Positions 37,505 through 46,204 of a stretch of 64,000 nt of DNA are shown piece by piece; position 1 is the stretch's first letter, and each line of letters starts with the position of its first letter. A program made the position numbers and the translations under genes. Location of the stretch: the NCBI GenBank assembly GCA_029263455.1, contig JAJCXM010000004.1:248001-312000 (forward strand). Reading direction: 5' to 3'. Source of the stretch: Holophagae bacterium (GTDB lineage Bacteria; Acidobacteriota; Holophagae; Acanthopleuribacterales; Acanthopleuribacteraceae). A model generated the notes under the pieces. It was not told the DNA's origin. It made no database searches and worked only from the letters and a program-made list of their open reading frames with translations.

Positions 37505-38421
37505 TTCACCACCTCCACAGGGCGCACGTTTCGGAACATGAAAAAGATAAAAGCGGTACAAATAAGTACGAGATCAAAACATTGCCAAAACAGAGCCGAG
37601 GTCGACATCACCTCAAAACGAAACAAGGCATCGCCAATGTTATTCAAACTGGAGAACCACGAAAAACCAGCGATCAAATCGTGACTCCCAAATATGATTC
37701 GCATTAAGAACGAGCCTATCGAGGAAATGAACATGAATCCTAAGAAAGAGACGGACGCCATGTATGTCTTTGTAAAACACGAAGAAAAGAAGAGCGTGAA
37801 CGATCCAAAAGCTAGGGTAAAGGTCGCCCACATTAGACCTGCCGAAAGTGGAATGTACCAGGCTTCCCTCATGAAACTCACAAATTCAGTGGTGAACACC
37901 ATGCCCAGGCCAATCATCATCAGTGACGGAACCAAAGTGACTAAAGCCACAATCGCGCCAACCGCCAAGAATTTGCCCAACAAGTAGTCCCGAATATCCA
38001 ATGCCTTTGAAAAATAGACTTGCAAACCGTTGGCCGCTTTATCTTTTGCAATCAATTGGGCGCCATAAAAAACCATGGCCAACATCAAAAAACCAATGGC
38101 AGGTCGCATGATGAATGTCGAATGAACGCTCGCTTCACTAAACTTAGCAAGACTTTCTGCAAAGGGCTGCAAAAAGGACAATGATTCCGATTTACTTAAA
38201 TTGGTCGCCTGATGGCGTAGGATCGTCGCCAAAACGATGAACGCGTAGTACACCACCAAATAGACGATAAAAATGGTGCGCCCCAAACATCCAGAGGCCG
38301 CGACAACGTTGCGTAACCCAGATTGTCCGATCAAGAACCAGGCAGGCACTGCACGGCTGCGATCGCCTTCCCACGGTTCGTAGCCAGTATCGTATATCTG
38401 GCTATGATTATTTGTTTCCAT
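37501..38421 (-). CDS. ABC-2 type transporter permease
   Basis: 306 residues from ATG 38421 (METNNHSQIYDTGYEPWEGD); the first methionine at 38448 lies inside the upstream ATPase gene. The N-terminal IYDTGYEPWEGDRSRAVPAW is a conserved opening of a family of ABC-2 permeases. Six or more membrane helices follow. It overlaps the upstream ATPase by 14 bp and the downstream ATPase as ATGA, so the four exporter genes are probably translated as a coupled set. Confidence 0.83.
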   Translation of the reverse strand: METNNHSQIYDTGYEPWEGDRSRAVPAWFLIGQSGLRNVVAASGCLGRTIFIVYLVVYYAFIVLATILRHQATNLSKSESLSFLQPFAESLAKFSEASVHSTFIMRPAIGFLMLAMVFYGAQLIAKDKAANGLQVYFSKALDIRDYLLGKFLAVGAIVALVTLVPSLMMIGLGMVFTTEFVSFMREAWYIPLSAGLMWATFTLAFGSFTLFFSSCFTKTYMASVSFLGFMFISSIGSFLMRIIFGSHDLIAGFSWFSSLNNIGDALFRFEVMSTSALFWQCFDLVLICTAFIFFMFRNVRPVEVVK

Positions 38422-39349
38422 GCTCTTGGTCCCCATCAATATCCACAAACTTGCGATAAATTTCTTCGACCGTGTAGTTACGCGGTACTAATTGTCTAAT
38501 TTGAATGCCTTTATCAATCAGCATCCTAAACAAATCCCTGGGTGTCACAGGATGGCGGATCGCGACTTCAAAGGAAGGTTCGCGAGGGTGGACGTGCTCC
38601 ACCTCAATCCCATTCTCCCGCAGAATCGTCACGGCACGATCACGATCAGGATTGACACGAAGATGATATCGATCCGCTTCGCCTTTACAAAGATCACGTA
38701 TATAGCCCTCTGCCTCAACAGAACCCTCGTTAAGTATCACTAGATACTCGGTGCAGCGCTCTACGTCGCGCATCAAATGCGAGGAAAGCACCACACAACG
38801 ATCCTCGATGGACGATATCTGACGAATCAAATCCAACATCTCTTCGCGTCCATCTGGGTCGAGTCCGTTGGTTGGCTCATCTAAGAAGAGCAAGTGAGGG
38901 TCATGGACAATGGCCTGAGCCAGCTTTAGACGTTGCTTCATCCCCGTGGAATAGGTATCCAGCTTTCGATATCGTGCTTCTTCTAATCCCACCAGGTAGA
39001 GCACCCGATGTGCGCGTTTAAAGGCATCACGTTGCGACATACCATTTAATTGAGCACAATAGCTCACATACTGGATGGCGTTAAAGCCAGGTATGAGACA
39101 GTCACTTTCAGGCATATAGCCAACATACTGGCGGATGCGCTTGTCGCGTGACCCCAGATCAAAATTCAGAAAGTGACCACGACCGCTATCTGGTTTGATC
39201 AGCCCTAAGATGGCCTTGATTAGCGTACTTTTGCCCGCGCCGTTTGGACCCAACAATCCTATTGAAGTCACTGGAAGCTTCAACGACACGTCGTTTAAGG
39301 CTTTGAAAGAGCCGTAATGAACCGTATAGTTCTCAATTTCGAGAATCAC
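38408..39349 (-). CDS. ABC transporter ATP-binding protein
   Basis: 313 residues, GTG start with GAGGTCAAA just upstream. Walker A is GLLGPNGAGKSTLIKA, the signature is YSTGMKQRLKLAQAI, Walker B is LLFLDEPTNGLDPDG, and the H-loop is SSHLMRDVER. It is a NosF/GldA-like exporter ATPase, first gene of the ATPase-permease-ATPase-permease operon. The two ATPases are paralogous and may form one heteromeric exporter or two related ones. Confidence 0.92.
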   Translation of the reverse strand: MILEIENYTVHYGSFKALNDVSLKLPVTSIGLLGPNGAGKSTLIKAILGLIKPDSGRGHFLNFDLGSRDKRIRQYVGYMPESDCLIPGFNAIQYVSYCAQLNGMSQRDAFKRAHRVLYLVGLEEARYRKLDTYSTGMKQRLKLAQAIVHDPHLLFLDEPTNGLDPDGREEMLDLIRQISSIEDRCVVLSSHLMRDVERCTEYLVILNEGSVEAEGYIRDLCKGEADRYHLRVNPDRDRAVTILRENGIEVEHVHPREPSFEVAIRHPVTPRDLFRMLIDKGIQIRQLVPRNYTVEEIYRKFVDIDGDQEHGNK

Positions 39350-39470
39350 TTTGACCTCACACCCTTATTCCCTGACACTGTTTTACCCGTTGAAGGAGTA
39401 AGACGATTGAAGTAGGGTTTTCGTTGAGTAAGACTTAGCATTTTTCTGATTCATAACCAAGGGTGTACAT

Positions 39471-40217
39471 TTGAAAAAGATGCGAATCGACAAACTTCTT
39501 TGTCATCTGGAACTTGCAGACGACCTCGATGAGGCGATGCGTTTTGTTCTTGCAGGACTTGTCGTCGTTAATGATCACCGAGTCGACAAGGCCAGCGAGC
39601 AAGTGCGTTCAGATGCAAATGTACGCTTGAAACCAAGGCGCCGATTCGCAAGTCGAGGAGGCGAAAAGTTAGAAGCAGCATTTAAGTCTTGGCCATTGGA
39701 AAAGCTGGGTAAGGTTGCGCTAGATTTAGGCGCATCAACAGGCGGATTCACCGACTGTCTACTTAGTCATGGCCTTAAGAAAGTCTACGCGGTCGACGTT
39801 GGTAAAGCTCAACTGTCACAGAAACTTAGGTGTGATAAACGCGTTGTCAATCTGGAGGGAACCCACGCAAAGGAGCTCTCTAGCCAGTTGATCCCCGACA
39901 AAATATCGCTATTGGTGGCTGACGTCTCCTTCACCAGCTTAAGGCGGGCATTACCGCCTACATTTCCACTGCTTGAAGCAAACGCAACCTTGCTACTACT
40001 ATTTAAACCGCAATTCGAAGTCCATAAGCGGGACGTAGAAAGTGGCGGCATCGTCGCTGACGAGTCGCTACGTCTAGCCGCGTTGGCGTCATTCTGCCGT
40101 TGGTTGGCGAGCCAACAGATCCACGTCCGCAATCACCTTGCCTGCCCCGTACAAGGTCGCAAAGGCGGAAACATCGAGTATTTAATTTGGGCTAACTATC
40201 AAGGCGTTTCGGACTGA
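39471..40217 (+). CDS. tlyA: TlyA family rRNA (cytidine-2'-O)-methyltransferase
   Basis: 248 residues. The N-terminal S4 RNA-binding domain (MRIDKLLCHLELADDLDEAM, then AGLVVVNDHRVDKAS) is followed by RFASRGGEKLEAAF and an FtsJ-like methyltransferase domain with ALDLGASTGGFTDCLL, VYAVDVGKAQL and LLVADVSFTSLRRALP. The end includes LFKPQFEVHKRDVESGGIV and QGRKGGNIEYL. Relatives methylate 16S/23S rRNA and affect capreomycin sensitivity; older names call them hemolysins. TTG 39471 is preferred for its upstream AAGGGTG, but ATG 39480 is possible. Confidence 0.93.
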   Translation: MKKMRIDKLLCHLELADDLDEAMRFVLAGLVVVNDHRVDKASEQVRSDANVRLKPRRRFASRGGEKLEAAFKSWPLEKLGKVALDLGASTGGFTDCLLSHGLKKVYAVDVGKAQLSQKLRCDKRVVNLEGTHAKELSSQLIPDKISLLVADVSFTSLRRALPPTFPLLEANATLLLLFKPQFEVHKRDVESGGIVADESLRLAALASFCRWLASQQIHVRNHLACPVQGRKGGNIEYLIWANYQGVSD

Positions 40218-40275
40218 AAAGCCTTACTTGACTCACAATCGTGCTAAATGTCAGTGGACGGCAAACTACAACCGC

Positions 40276-40710
40276 TTAGTTGTCTTTTTTGCCTTTTTGT
40301 TGGAACTTCGCACCCGTCTTAAAGCTGTAATCCGGATACTTTGAAACCAACTTCGCATTAAAACTAATGATGCTCATGCCCTGCAATTCGTATGTCGATC
40401 CATCTGATTTGCCCAGGAAAAATCGACCAAATGCGTCTTTGGTTGGTACTTCTTTGAGATATTCCTCGCTAACCAGAGGATTGTCGGCAACAGCTAACCT
40501 AGACCAGTCTTCAAAAGCCGGATAGATTCCGGTCTCAAGGTAATGTTTTTCCATGGCGTCGGCCACTGATTTCAGTTTCATGACTGATTCTTCATATTTG
40601 ACCGTGTTCTCACCTGCTTGATATACAGGGATCACAAATGACGCCAAAAGCGCAACCACACATATGGAGATGGCAACGTCGATCAACCCAAACCCTCGTA
40701 ACTTAGTCAT
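40276..40710 (-). CDS. pseudopilin with Asp at the Glu5 position
   Basis: 144 residues from ATG 40710, which begins the prepilin signal directly; a longer frame to 40740 has no better support. The signal is MTKLRGFGLIDVAISICVVALL: cleavage after Gly before Phe, but mature residue 5 is Asp instead of the nearly universal Glu. The C-terminal domain (MEKHYLETGIYPAF, then EVPTKDAFGRFFLG) aligns well with the pseudopilin at 35286-35744, so the two are paralogues. It lies just downstream of pilR with its own likely promoter and ends in a KKGKKDN-type basic tail. Confidence 0.83.
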   Translation of the reverse strand: MTKLRGFGLIDVAISICVVALLASFVIPVYQAGENTVKYEESVMKLKSVADAMEKHYLETGIYPAFEDWSRLAVADNPLVSEEYLKEVPTKDAFGRFFLGKSDGSTYELQGMSIISFNAKLVSKYPDYSFKTGAKFQQKGKKDN

Positions 40711-40743
40711 TGCATGTACCTCAATTGAATTCGTCCGCACCCG

Positions 40744-40752
40744 ATTGTATCA
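40744..40752 (-). promoter_or_regulatory. extended -10 promoter element for the pseudopilin
   Basis: On the minus strand TGATACAAT gives an extended -10 (TG, one base, TACAAT), about 34 bases before the ATG at 40710. No good -35 is seen, which is normal for extended -10 promoters. No sigma54-type GG/GC pair was found here despite the neighbouring NtrC-type regulator. Confidence 0.4.
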
Positions 40753-40795
40753 AAAGCAAACGACTTGGATTGAAAAAAATGTGAAAAATATGGCC

Positions 40796-42199
40796 TTAAT
40801 CGCAATACTTGCCGGATTCTCTGGCTTTACTCAGGTAATATCGGAAGGATCGAAACGACATACCGAGTAATTCGCACGAGCGCGTCTGTACGTTTTCGCT
40901 GAGTTCAAGACTTGCCAGCATATACTGTAGACGTAAATCGTCAAGATAGGATTCCAAGTCCAGACCCTCTTCAGGAATGTATATGCTCGGCTTGCTTACC
41001 ATGTGTTCAGCCCCGGCGATTCTTGCAGTTAGATGTTCCACATCAATAATGGGACCCTGCGTTAAAGCAACCAACCTCTCCATCGTATTTTCCAGTTCAC
41101 GCACATTCCCTGGCCAAGCATAGTTCTCCAGTAGCTGAAGGGCTCTGGGTGTAATTTCTTTATAGTCTTCACCAAGTCGTTTGCAGAATATTTTCAAGAA
41201 ATGATGGATCAACAACGCAATGTCTTCTTGTCGTTGGCGCAAGGGCGGAATCTCAATTGGGATTACATTAATGCGGTAGTAGAGATCTTCCCTAAAGTGG
41301 CCATTCTTTACTTCATTTTCCAAATTGCGGTTAGTCGCTGCCAAGACCCGGACGTCGATGGCCAACTCTTCCGTCCCGCCGACACGCCGTATACGGTGGT
41401 CCTGTAGAGCACGCAATAACTTGACCTGCATGCGCAACGGCATTTCTCCGATCTCGTCCAAGAACAGTGTTCCCTTATGGGCCGTTTCAAAGAGGCCCAT
41501 CTTACGGCGGTCGGCGCCCGTAAATGCGCCCTTTTCATAACCAAAGAGTTCGCTTTCAAACAAATTCTCAGGCAATGCGCCACAGTTGATCGAGACAAAT
41601 GGTTGATTACAGCGGGTCGATTTTTGGTGCAACATTCTCATCACGAGCTCTTTACCGGTGCCCGATTCACCTGTCACTAGGACTGTCGTATCCATCTGCG
41701 CTACGCGATCGACCATAGTGACAATTCGTTCCATGATCGGCGAGGTAAAAATCATACCCGGCGTGGTTCTCGATAGCTCTATCTGTTCACGCAATGCCCT
41801 ATTCTCAACGATCAGGGTCCGGGTGCGCAAATTGTTTCGAACCACGATTTTAACTTCATCGACGTTGAAGGGTTTGGCCAGATAGTCAGCAGCGCCTAAC
41901 TTCATGGCTTCTACCGCCGTTTCTGCGCTGGCGTAGGCTGTCATCATAATGACAGGAACCTCGCCGTCGCTTTTCTTGGCCGCACGCAAGACATCTAGCC
42001 CAGTCCCGTCCCCTAATCGAATATCTGACAACACCAAATCGAACGTTTGATTTTCAATCTGTAAAAGGGCTTGTTTTACACTACCCGCCGTCTCTACGCT
42101 GTGCCCTTCCCTCTCCAATGTCAAAGAGAAGAATCGACGCATACTATCTTCATCATCAACGACCAGAATACTTGCCTTTTGTTCCATGTTCCTGCTCAT
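40796..42199 (-). CDS. pilR: sigma54-dependent response regulator, PilR-like
   Basis: 467 residues. The receiver domain (1-125) has D15/D16 and phospho-acceptor D59 in VLSDIRLG. The AAA+ activator domain has TGESGTGKELV (Walker A), the sigma54-contact ESELFGYEKGAFTGADR, and GTLFLDEIGEMP (Walker B). The C-terminal Fis-type helix-turn-helix includes TRSCELLGMSFRSFRYYLSK. It is co-oriented with and overlaps the sensor kinase gene by 44 bp, and lies next to pilC/pilT/pilB, so PilR is the natural assignment; it should activate pilin or pilus genes with RpoN. Confidence 0.9.
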   Translation of the reverse strand: MSRNMEQKASILVVDDEDSMRRFFSLTLEREGHSVETAGSVKQALLQIENQTFDLVLSDIRLGDGTGLDVLRAAKKSDGEVPVIMMTAYASAETAVEAMKLGAADYLAKPFNVDEVKIVVRNNLRTRTLIVENRALREQIELSRTTPGMIFTSPIMERIVTMVDRVAQMDTTVLVTGESGTGKELVMRMLHQKSTRCNQPFVSINCGALPENLFESELFGYEKGAFTGADRRKMGLFETAHKGTLFLDEIGEMPLRMQVKLLRALQDHRIRRVGGTEELAIDVRVLAATNRNLENEVKNGHFREDLYYRINVIPIEIPPLRQRQEDIALLIHHFLKIFCKRLGEDYKEITPRALQLLENYAWPGNVRELENTMERLVALTQGPIIDVEHLTARIAGAEHMVSKPSIYIPEEGLDLESYLDDLRLQYMLASLELSENVQTRSCELLGMSFRSFRYYLSKARESGKYCD

Positions 42200-43796
42200 T
42201 GTAGTTTGGGAATGTCACCTTTACGGTGGTGCCCTGATTGTACTGACTTTCTACATCAATTTTAGCACGATGAAATTGTACGATCTCGTAGACAATGCTC
42301 ATGCCTAGCCCACTCCCGCCTTCACGATGACTCAGAAAGGGTGTAAACAAATCAGCCACTTGTTCTTCTGTCATGCCACAACCCAGGTCTTTTATCTTAA
42401 GAATCGAGGAAACATCGTCTTGCTCCACAGAAACTTCCACACAACTACCGGGAACAGAGGCTTGACTCGCATTTCGGACTAAATTCCAAAACATCTGCTG
42501 GATCTTGTTGATATCGCCAAAGACCATCGCCGACGTTAGCGAAGTGTTCAATCGCAATTCAATCAGGCGAATGGACTCGTCTTTCTCAGCGAGAATGGCG
42601 AAATCCTTAAACGCGGTAACCAAGTCGACTGGTCGCCGTTCGACCGGCACGTTTGGGCTTGCATAAGCTAAGAATGTGGTGATGATGTCGTTCAGTCGAT
42701 TTGACTCCTTCTCAACGATATCCAGCAAAATGCCAGCATCACGCTCAGCTGGCACAAATTCCTTCAGCACTTGAATGGATCCCTTAATCGAAGCCAACGG
42801 ATTACGTATTTCATGGGCTACCCCAGCCGCGACTTTTCCAATGACTGCCATTTTGTCTTTGAATCTACGTTCTTGTTCAAGAACTTTGATTTCCGTTAGA
42901 TCCTGAAATACGGCTAAGAAACCGGTACGGCCCGGCTGAAACTCGATCGGACTGTATGAAATTCCCATCAAGCGCTTGTCTCGCCCAATGTCCACCCAAA
43001 GTTCTGTTCGCTGTGGCCAGTTTTCACTTTGGGTATCATCGGTAAAACTGATGTTCATGAGCGCCGTTACATTCTTGCCCAACAGCAGACTGTTATCTTG
43101 GTGAAAAAGACGTCCAGCCATTTGATTTGCAAAGCGTATCACGCCACTATCGTCGGTAGTGATTAGCCCAGAATGCATATTGTCGATGATGCGGTTTCGC
43201 ATTTCTTTCAGCCAGCGGATGTTCTGCTCTTTGACACGCAAGGCTTGAAGCGTGCCGCGATAGGCCTCTTGTAACAGCGCTGATACCAAGGCGGTTACAA
43301 AAAAGATGACGAATTGACCCGCCAAATAGTACGTCATTTCTTGATTGGCAATGGGCGCGAATTGCGTGTAATTTTGCGAATAACCCAGTGGCGCAACTAT
43401 GGCCACGCTCATATACAAAAAGACAAAACACAGCACCGTCAAAGCATAAATGCTTATTTTAGAAACAAAAATGGCACCTAATGGAATGATGACCAGATAG
43501 CTAAGGGCAAAGTTCGAGTGAATGCCGCCGGTCATCCAAACCAATACGCTTATCACCGCTGCATCGACTATGAGCGAAACAACGACCCAGCGACGGGCGT
43601 GTTCGGGGTTATCAACTCGGCGGAGCACGCCCCAGTAGTAGAGCCAGCTAACTAAACTGACAAATACGACTAGGCTCAAGAACGGCGTCGGCGTGACGAC
43701 ACGAAATCCGACGAGCCATGCCAATAGTTGGTAAAGCAACGCCACACAAACCAAGATCGTGCGGAAAATGATTAAAGAAAGCGCGCGGCGGATCAC
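42156..43796 (-). CDS. pilS: sensor histidine kinase, PilS-like
   Basis: 546 residues, GTG start. About six N-terminal membrane helices (residues ~5-185) are followed by a PAS domain (GLITTDDSGVIRFANQMAGR), a HisKA domain with VAHEIRNPLASIKGS (phospho-His ~325) and a HATPase domain (FWNLVRNASQAS, then IKDLGCGM, then GGSGLGMSIVYEIV). This six-helix plus PAS layout matches PilS, which senses pilin level in the membrane in other bacteria. It overlaps pilR, its likely partner, and follows pilC by 38 bp. Confidence 0.9.
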   Translation of the reverse strand: MIRRALSLIIFRTILVCVALLYQLLAWLVGFRVVTPTPFLSLVVFVSLVSWLYYWGVLRRVDNPEHARRWVVVSLIVDAAVISVLVWMTGGIHSNFALSYLVIIPLGAIFVSKISIYALTVLCFVFLYMSVAIVAPLGYSQNYTQFAPIANQEMTYYLAGQFVIFFVTALVSALLQEAYRGTLQALRVKEQNIRWLKEMRNRIIDNMHSGLITTDDSGVIRFANQMAGRLFHQDNSLLLGKNVTALMNISFTDDTQSENWPQRTELWVDIGRDKRLMGISYSPIEFQPGRTGFLAVFQDLTEIKVLEQERRFKDKMAVIGKVAAGVAHEIRNPLASIKGSIQVLKEFVPAERDAGILLDIVEKESNRLNDIITTFLAYASPNVPVERRPVDLVTAFKDFAILAEKDESIRLIELRLNTSLTSAMVFGDINKIQQMFWNLVRNASQASVPGSCVEVSVEQDDVSSILKIKDLGCGMTEEQVADLFTPFLSHREGGSGLGMSIVYEIVQFHRAKIDVESQYNQGTTVKVTFPNYNEQEHGTKGKYSGR

Positions 43797-43834
43797 GAAT
43801 CGACCCTAGGCCGCGCGCTAAGCTGCTTGCTGAT

Positions 43835-45037
43835 TTAACCTACCGTACTTGCGAGCGTGAAGATCGGCAAGTATAGAGAAATAACGATGAAACCAATGAC
43901 GACACCCAAGAACAGGATCAGTATCGGTTCCAACAAACTCATCATGGCGGAAACAGCTACATCGACTTCGTCTTCGTAGAAGTCCGCGATTTTTGAGAGC
44001 ATGGCATCGAGCGCGCCCGTTTGTTCACCTACCCCAATCATGGACACAACCATGGATGGAAAAAGAGGCGATTTACCAAGCGGATCAGTAATTGTCTTAC
44101 CTTCTTCGACATCTTTACGAACGGCCATCAACGAGTCCTCGATGATTGCGTTACCAGCCGTTCGGGCTGTGATTTCCAAGCCATCTAGGATGGGAACACC
44201 CGACGAGATTAATGTGGCCAATGTTCGGCAAAAACGAGCGATGGCAATTTTCTGCATCAACATACCGAATACGGGGATCTTGAGCACAATACGATCGACC
44301 ACACGCCGCCCATGATAGGTACCGTGGTAGCGCCTGACCACATAAACTAGCATCGCGACCGCAATCAAAATGAAGATCAAGTAATTCTCTACAAATTTGG
44401 ATGCGGTTACTGTGAATTGCGTAATTGGCGGCAATTTCATGCCCGCATTCTCGAACATGGCCGTAAAGGTGGGAATAACCTTATACATGATCAACAGTAC
44501 GATCGACAACGCGACCATCACAATGACAAAGGGATAGATCAGCGCCGAGCGAACTTGCGCCTTCAATTTCACTGATTTTTCAATGTACTGAGACAGACGT
44601 TCGAGGATTTGATCAAGAATACCACCGGCCTCACCGGCCGCTACCATATTGACATACAGGGAATCGAATGCCTTGGGATGCTTTCTCATGGCATCTGATA
44701 AGGTAGCCCCTGACTCAACATCACCACGAGTCTGCGTGATCATCGAAGCGAATCGCTTATTCTTTTGCTGTGATCCCAAAATCTCAAGGCATTGAATCAG
44801 TGGCAGACCTGCATCGATCATCACCGAGAACTGGCGCGTAAAAATGGCAACGTCTTTTTCTTTGACGCCGCCACCAAAACTTGGCAGTTGAAATTCCTTA
44901 CCCTGCTCGCGGACCGAGGTAGGTGTGATCTGTCGCTGGCGAAGGATGACTTCGGCCTCTTCACGAGACTTAGCAGCGACGACTCCTCGCTGTACCTGTC
45001 CTGTTCGAGTTTTACCCTTCCATACAAACTTTGCCAT
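43835..45037 (-). CDS. pilC: type IV pilus inner-membrane platform protein PilC
   Basis: 400 residues with the usual double T2SSF domain. The N-terminal KFVWKGKTRTGQVQRGVV is followed by KEKDVAIFTRQFSVMIDAGL (first domain) and FCRTLATLISSGVPILDGL (second domain), with AAGEAGGILDQIL and GVGEQTGALDAML as the paired glycine-rich motifs. There are three large hydrophobic segments. PilC couples the PilB and PilT motors to the pilus base. It has a GGAGGCC ribosome site. It lies between pilT and pilS. Confidence 0.94.
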   Translation of the reverse strand: MAKFVWKGKTRTGQVQRGVVAAKSREEAEVILRQRQITPTSVREQGKEFQLPSFGGGVKEKDVAIFTRQFSVMIDAGLPLIQCLEILGSQQKNKRFASMITQTRGDVESGATLSDAMRKHPKAFDSLYVNMVAAGEAGGILDQILERLSQYIEKSVKLKAQVRSALIYPFVIVMVALSIVLLIMYKVIPTFTAMFENAGMKLPPITQFTVTASKFVENYLIFILIAVAMLVYVVRRYHGTYHGRRVVDRIVLKIPVFGMLMQKIAIARFCRTLATLISSGVPILDGLEITARTAGNAIIEDSLMAVRKDVEEGKTITDPLGKSPLFPSMVVSMIGVGEQTGALDAMLSKIADFYEDEVDVAVSAMMSLLEPILILFLGVVIGFIVISLYLPIFTLASTVG

Positions 45038-45066
45038 AACGGAGGCCTCCCGTTGAATTAACTACC

Positions 45067-46194
45067 TCAGGAATACCTGATCTTCGGATTGCGATCATTC
45101 GCCGCAAACTCAGTTTCAACAAGCCCAGCACCGCGTTCAATCATCTCTTTAAGTTCATCGATATTGGATGAGGAGTTGAGCGCGATTTCGAGCGTGATTT
45201 GTTTTTTGAAATAGGCTGTTGCTAGAGCCTGATTAAAAGTCTGCATGCCGTGACGCATCTGTCCGGTTTGCATTGTCGAATAGATCTGGTGAATTTTGTC
45301 TTCACGAATAAGATTACGAATTGCCGGATTCGGAATGAGTACTTCCATAATCAGGACACGACCGCGGCCACTGGCCCTTGGCAGCAGAGACTGACACAAG
45401 ATGCCTTCAAGCGCCAAACTAAGCTGCGCCCTTACCTGTGACTGTTGGCCAGCAGGAAAAGCGTCAATGAGGCGGTTAATCGTTTCAGGTGCCGAATTGG
45501 TGTGCAACGTGGCTAAGGTCAAGTGACCGGTTTCAGCAATGGTTATAGCCGTTTCCATGGTCTCAAGGTCACGCATCTCACCGACCAACACACAATCGGG
45601 GTCTTGGCGTAACGCGGATCTCAAGGCTGCCGCAAACGAATGGGTATCCGCGTGAATTTCACGTTGATTTACCAAGGCCTTCTTGTGCGAGTGCAGATAC
45701 TCAACCGGGTCTTCAATGGTGATGATATGCACGTGTTTTTCGGAGTTCACTCGATCTAACATGGCCGCCAAGGTGGTTGACTTGCCTGACCCTGTTGGTC
45801 CCGTGACCAAAATCAAGCCGCGTGGTTTATCACACAGTTTTTCGACAATGGCTGGCAATCCAAGCTCACGCATATTTGGAATAACATGGGGAATAGATCG
45901 GAAAGCGCCGCCTATGGCGCCCCGTTGGTTGTAGACATTGGCGCGAAATCGGGAAAGCCCTTTGACGCCAAAAGAGAAGTCAATTTCAAGATCTTCTTCG
46001 AGGCGATGTTTCTGGGCATCTGTTAAAACTGAATAACAAAGCTGTTTGGTTTCGTTAGGCGTCAACGGCGGCAACTTAAGAGGAATTAAGCGCCCGTCAA
46101 CACGAATCTGAGGCGGCGAATTGGTAGTGACATGGAGATCGGACCCTCCTTGCTCAACCATTGTCTTTAGTAACTGTGATAGCGTGATCGACAT
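45067..46194 (-). CDS. pilT: type IV pilus retraction ATPase PilT
   Basis: 375 residues from ATG 46194, chosen because GAGGAGGCC is just upstream and the protein then begins MSITLSQLLKTMVEQGGSDL as in PilT homologues; an earlier start at 46236 would lie in pilB. Walker A is VTGPTGSGKSTTLAAML, the Asp box is IITIEDPVEYLH, Walker B is CVLVGEMRDLETM, and the His box is LATLHTN. The C-terminal AIRNLIRE motif specific to PilT is present. It powers pilus retraction. Confidence 0.94.
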   Translation of the reverse strand: MSITLSQLLKTMVEQGGSDLHVTTNSPPQIRVDGRLIPLKLPPLTPNETKQLCYSVLTDAQKHRLEEDLEIDFSFGVKGLSRFRANVYNQRGAIGGAFRSIPHVIPNMRELGLPAIVEKLCDKPRGLILVTGPTGSGKSTTLAAMLDRVNSEKHVHIITIEDPVEYLHSHKKALVNQREIHADTHSFAAALRSALRQDPDCVLVGEMRDLETMETAITIAETGHLTLATLHTNSAPETINRLIDAFPAGQQSQVRAQLSLALEGILCQSLLPRASGRGRVLIMEVLIPNPAIRNLIREDKIHQIYSTMQTGQMRHGMQTFNQALATAYFKKQITLEIALNSSSNIDELKEMIERGAGLVETEFAANDRNPKIRYS

Positions 46195-46204
46195 GAAGGC
46201 CTCC

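Noticed and set aside
39396-39434. Direct repeat GAGTAAGAC, two copies 30 bp apart upstream of tlyA
   Set aside because: Only 9 bp, and no strong promoter to which it could relate.
40711-40795. Search for a sigma54 promoter near pilR and upstream of the pil genes
   Set aside because: No GG-N10-GC pair with the right flanks was found here or before pilB or pilM; the PilR targets are probably outside the window.
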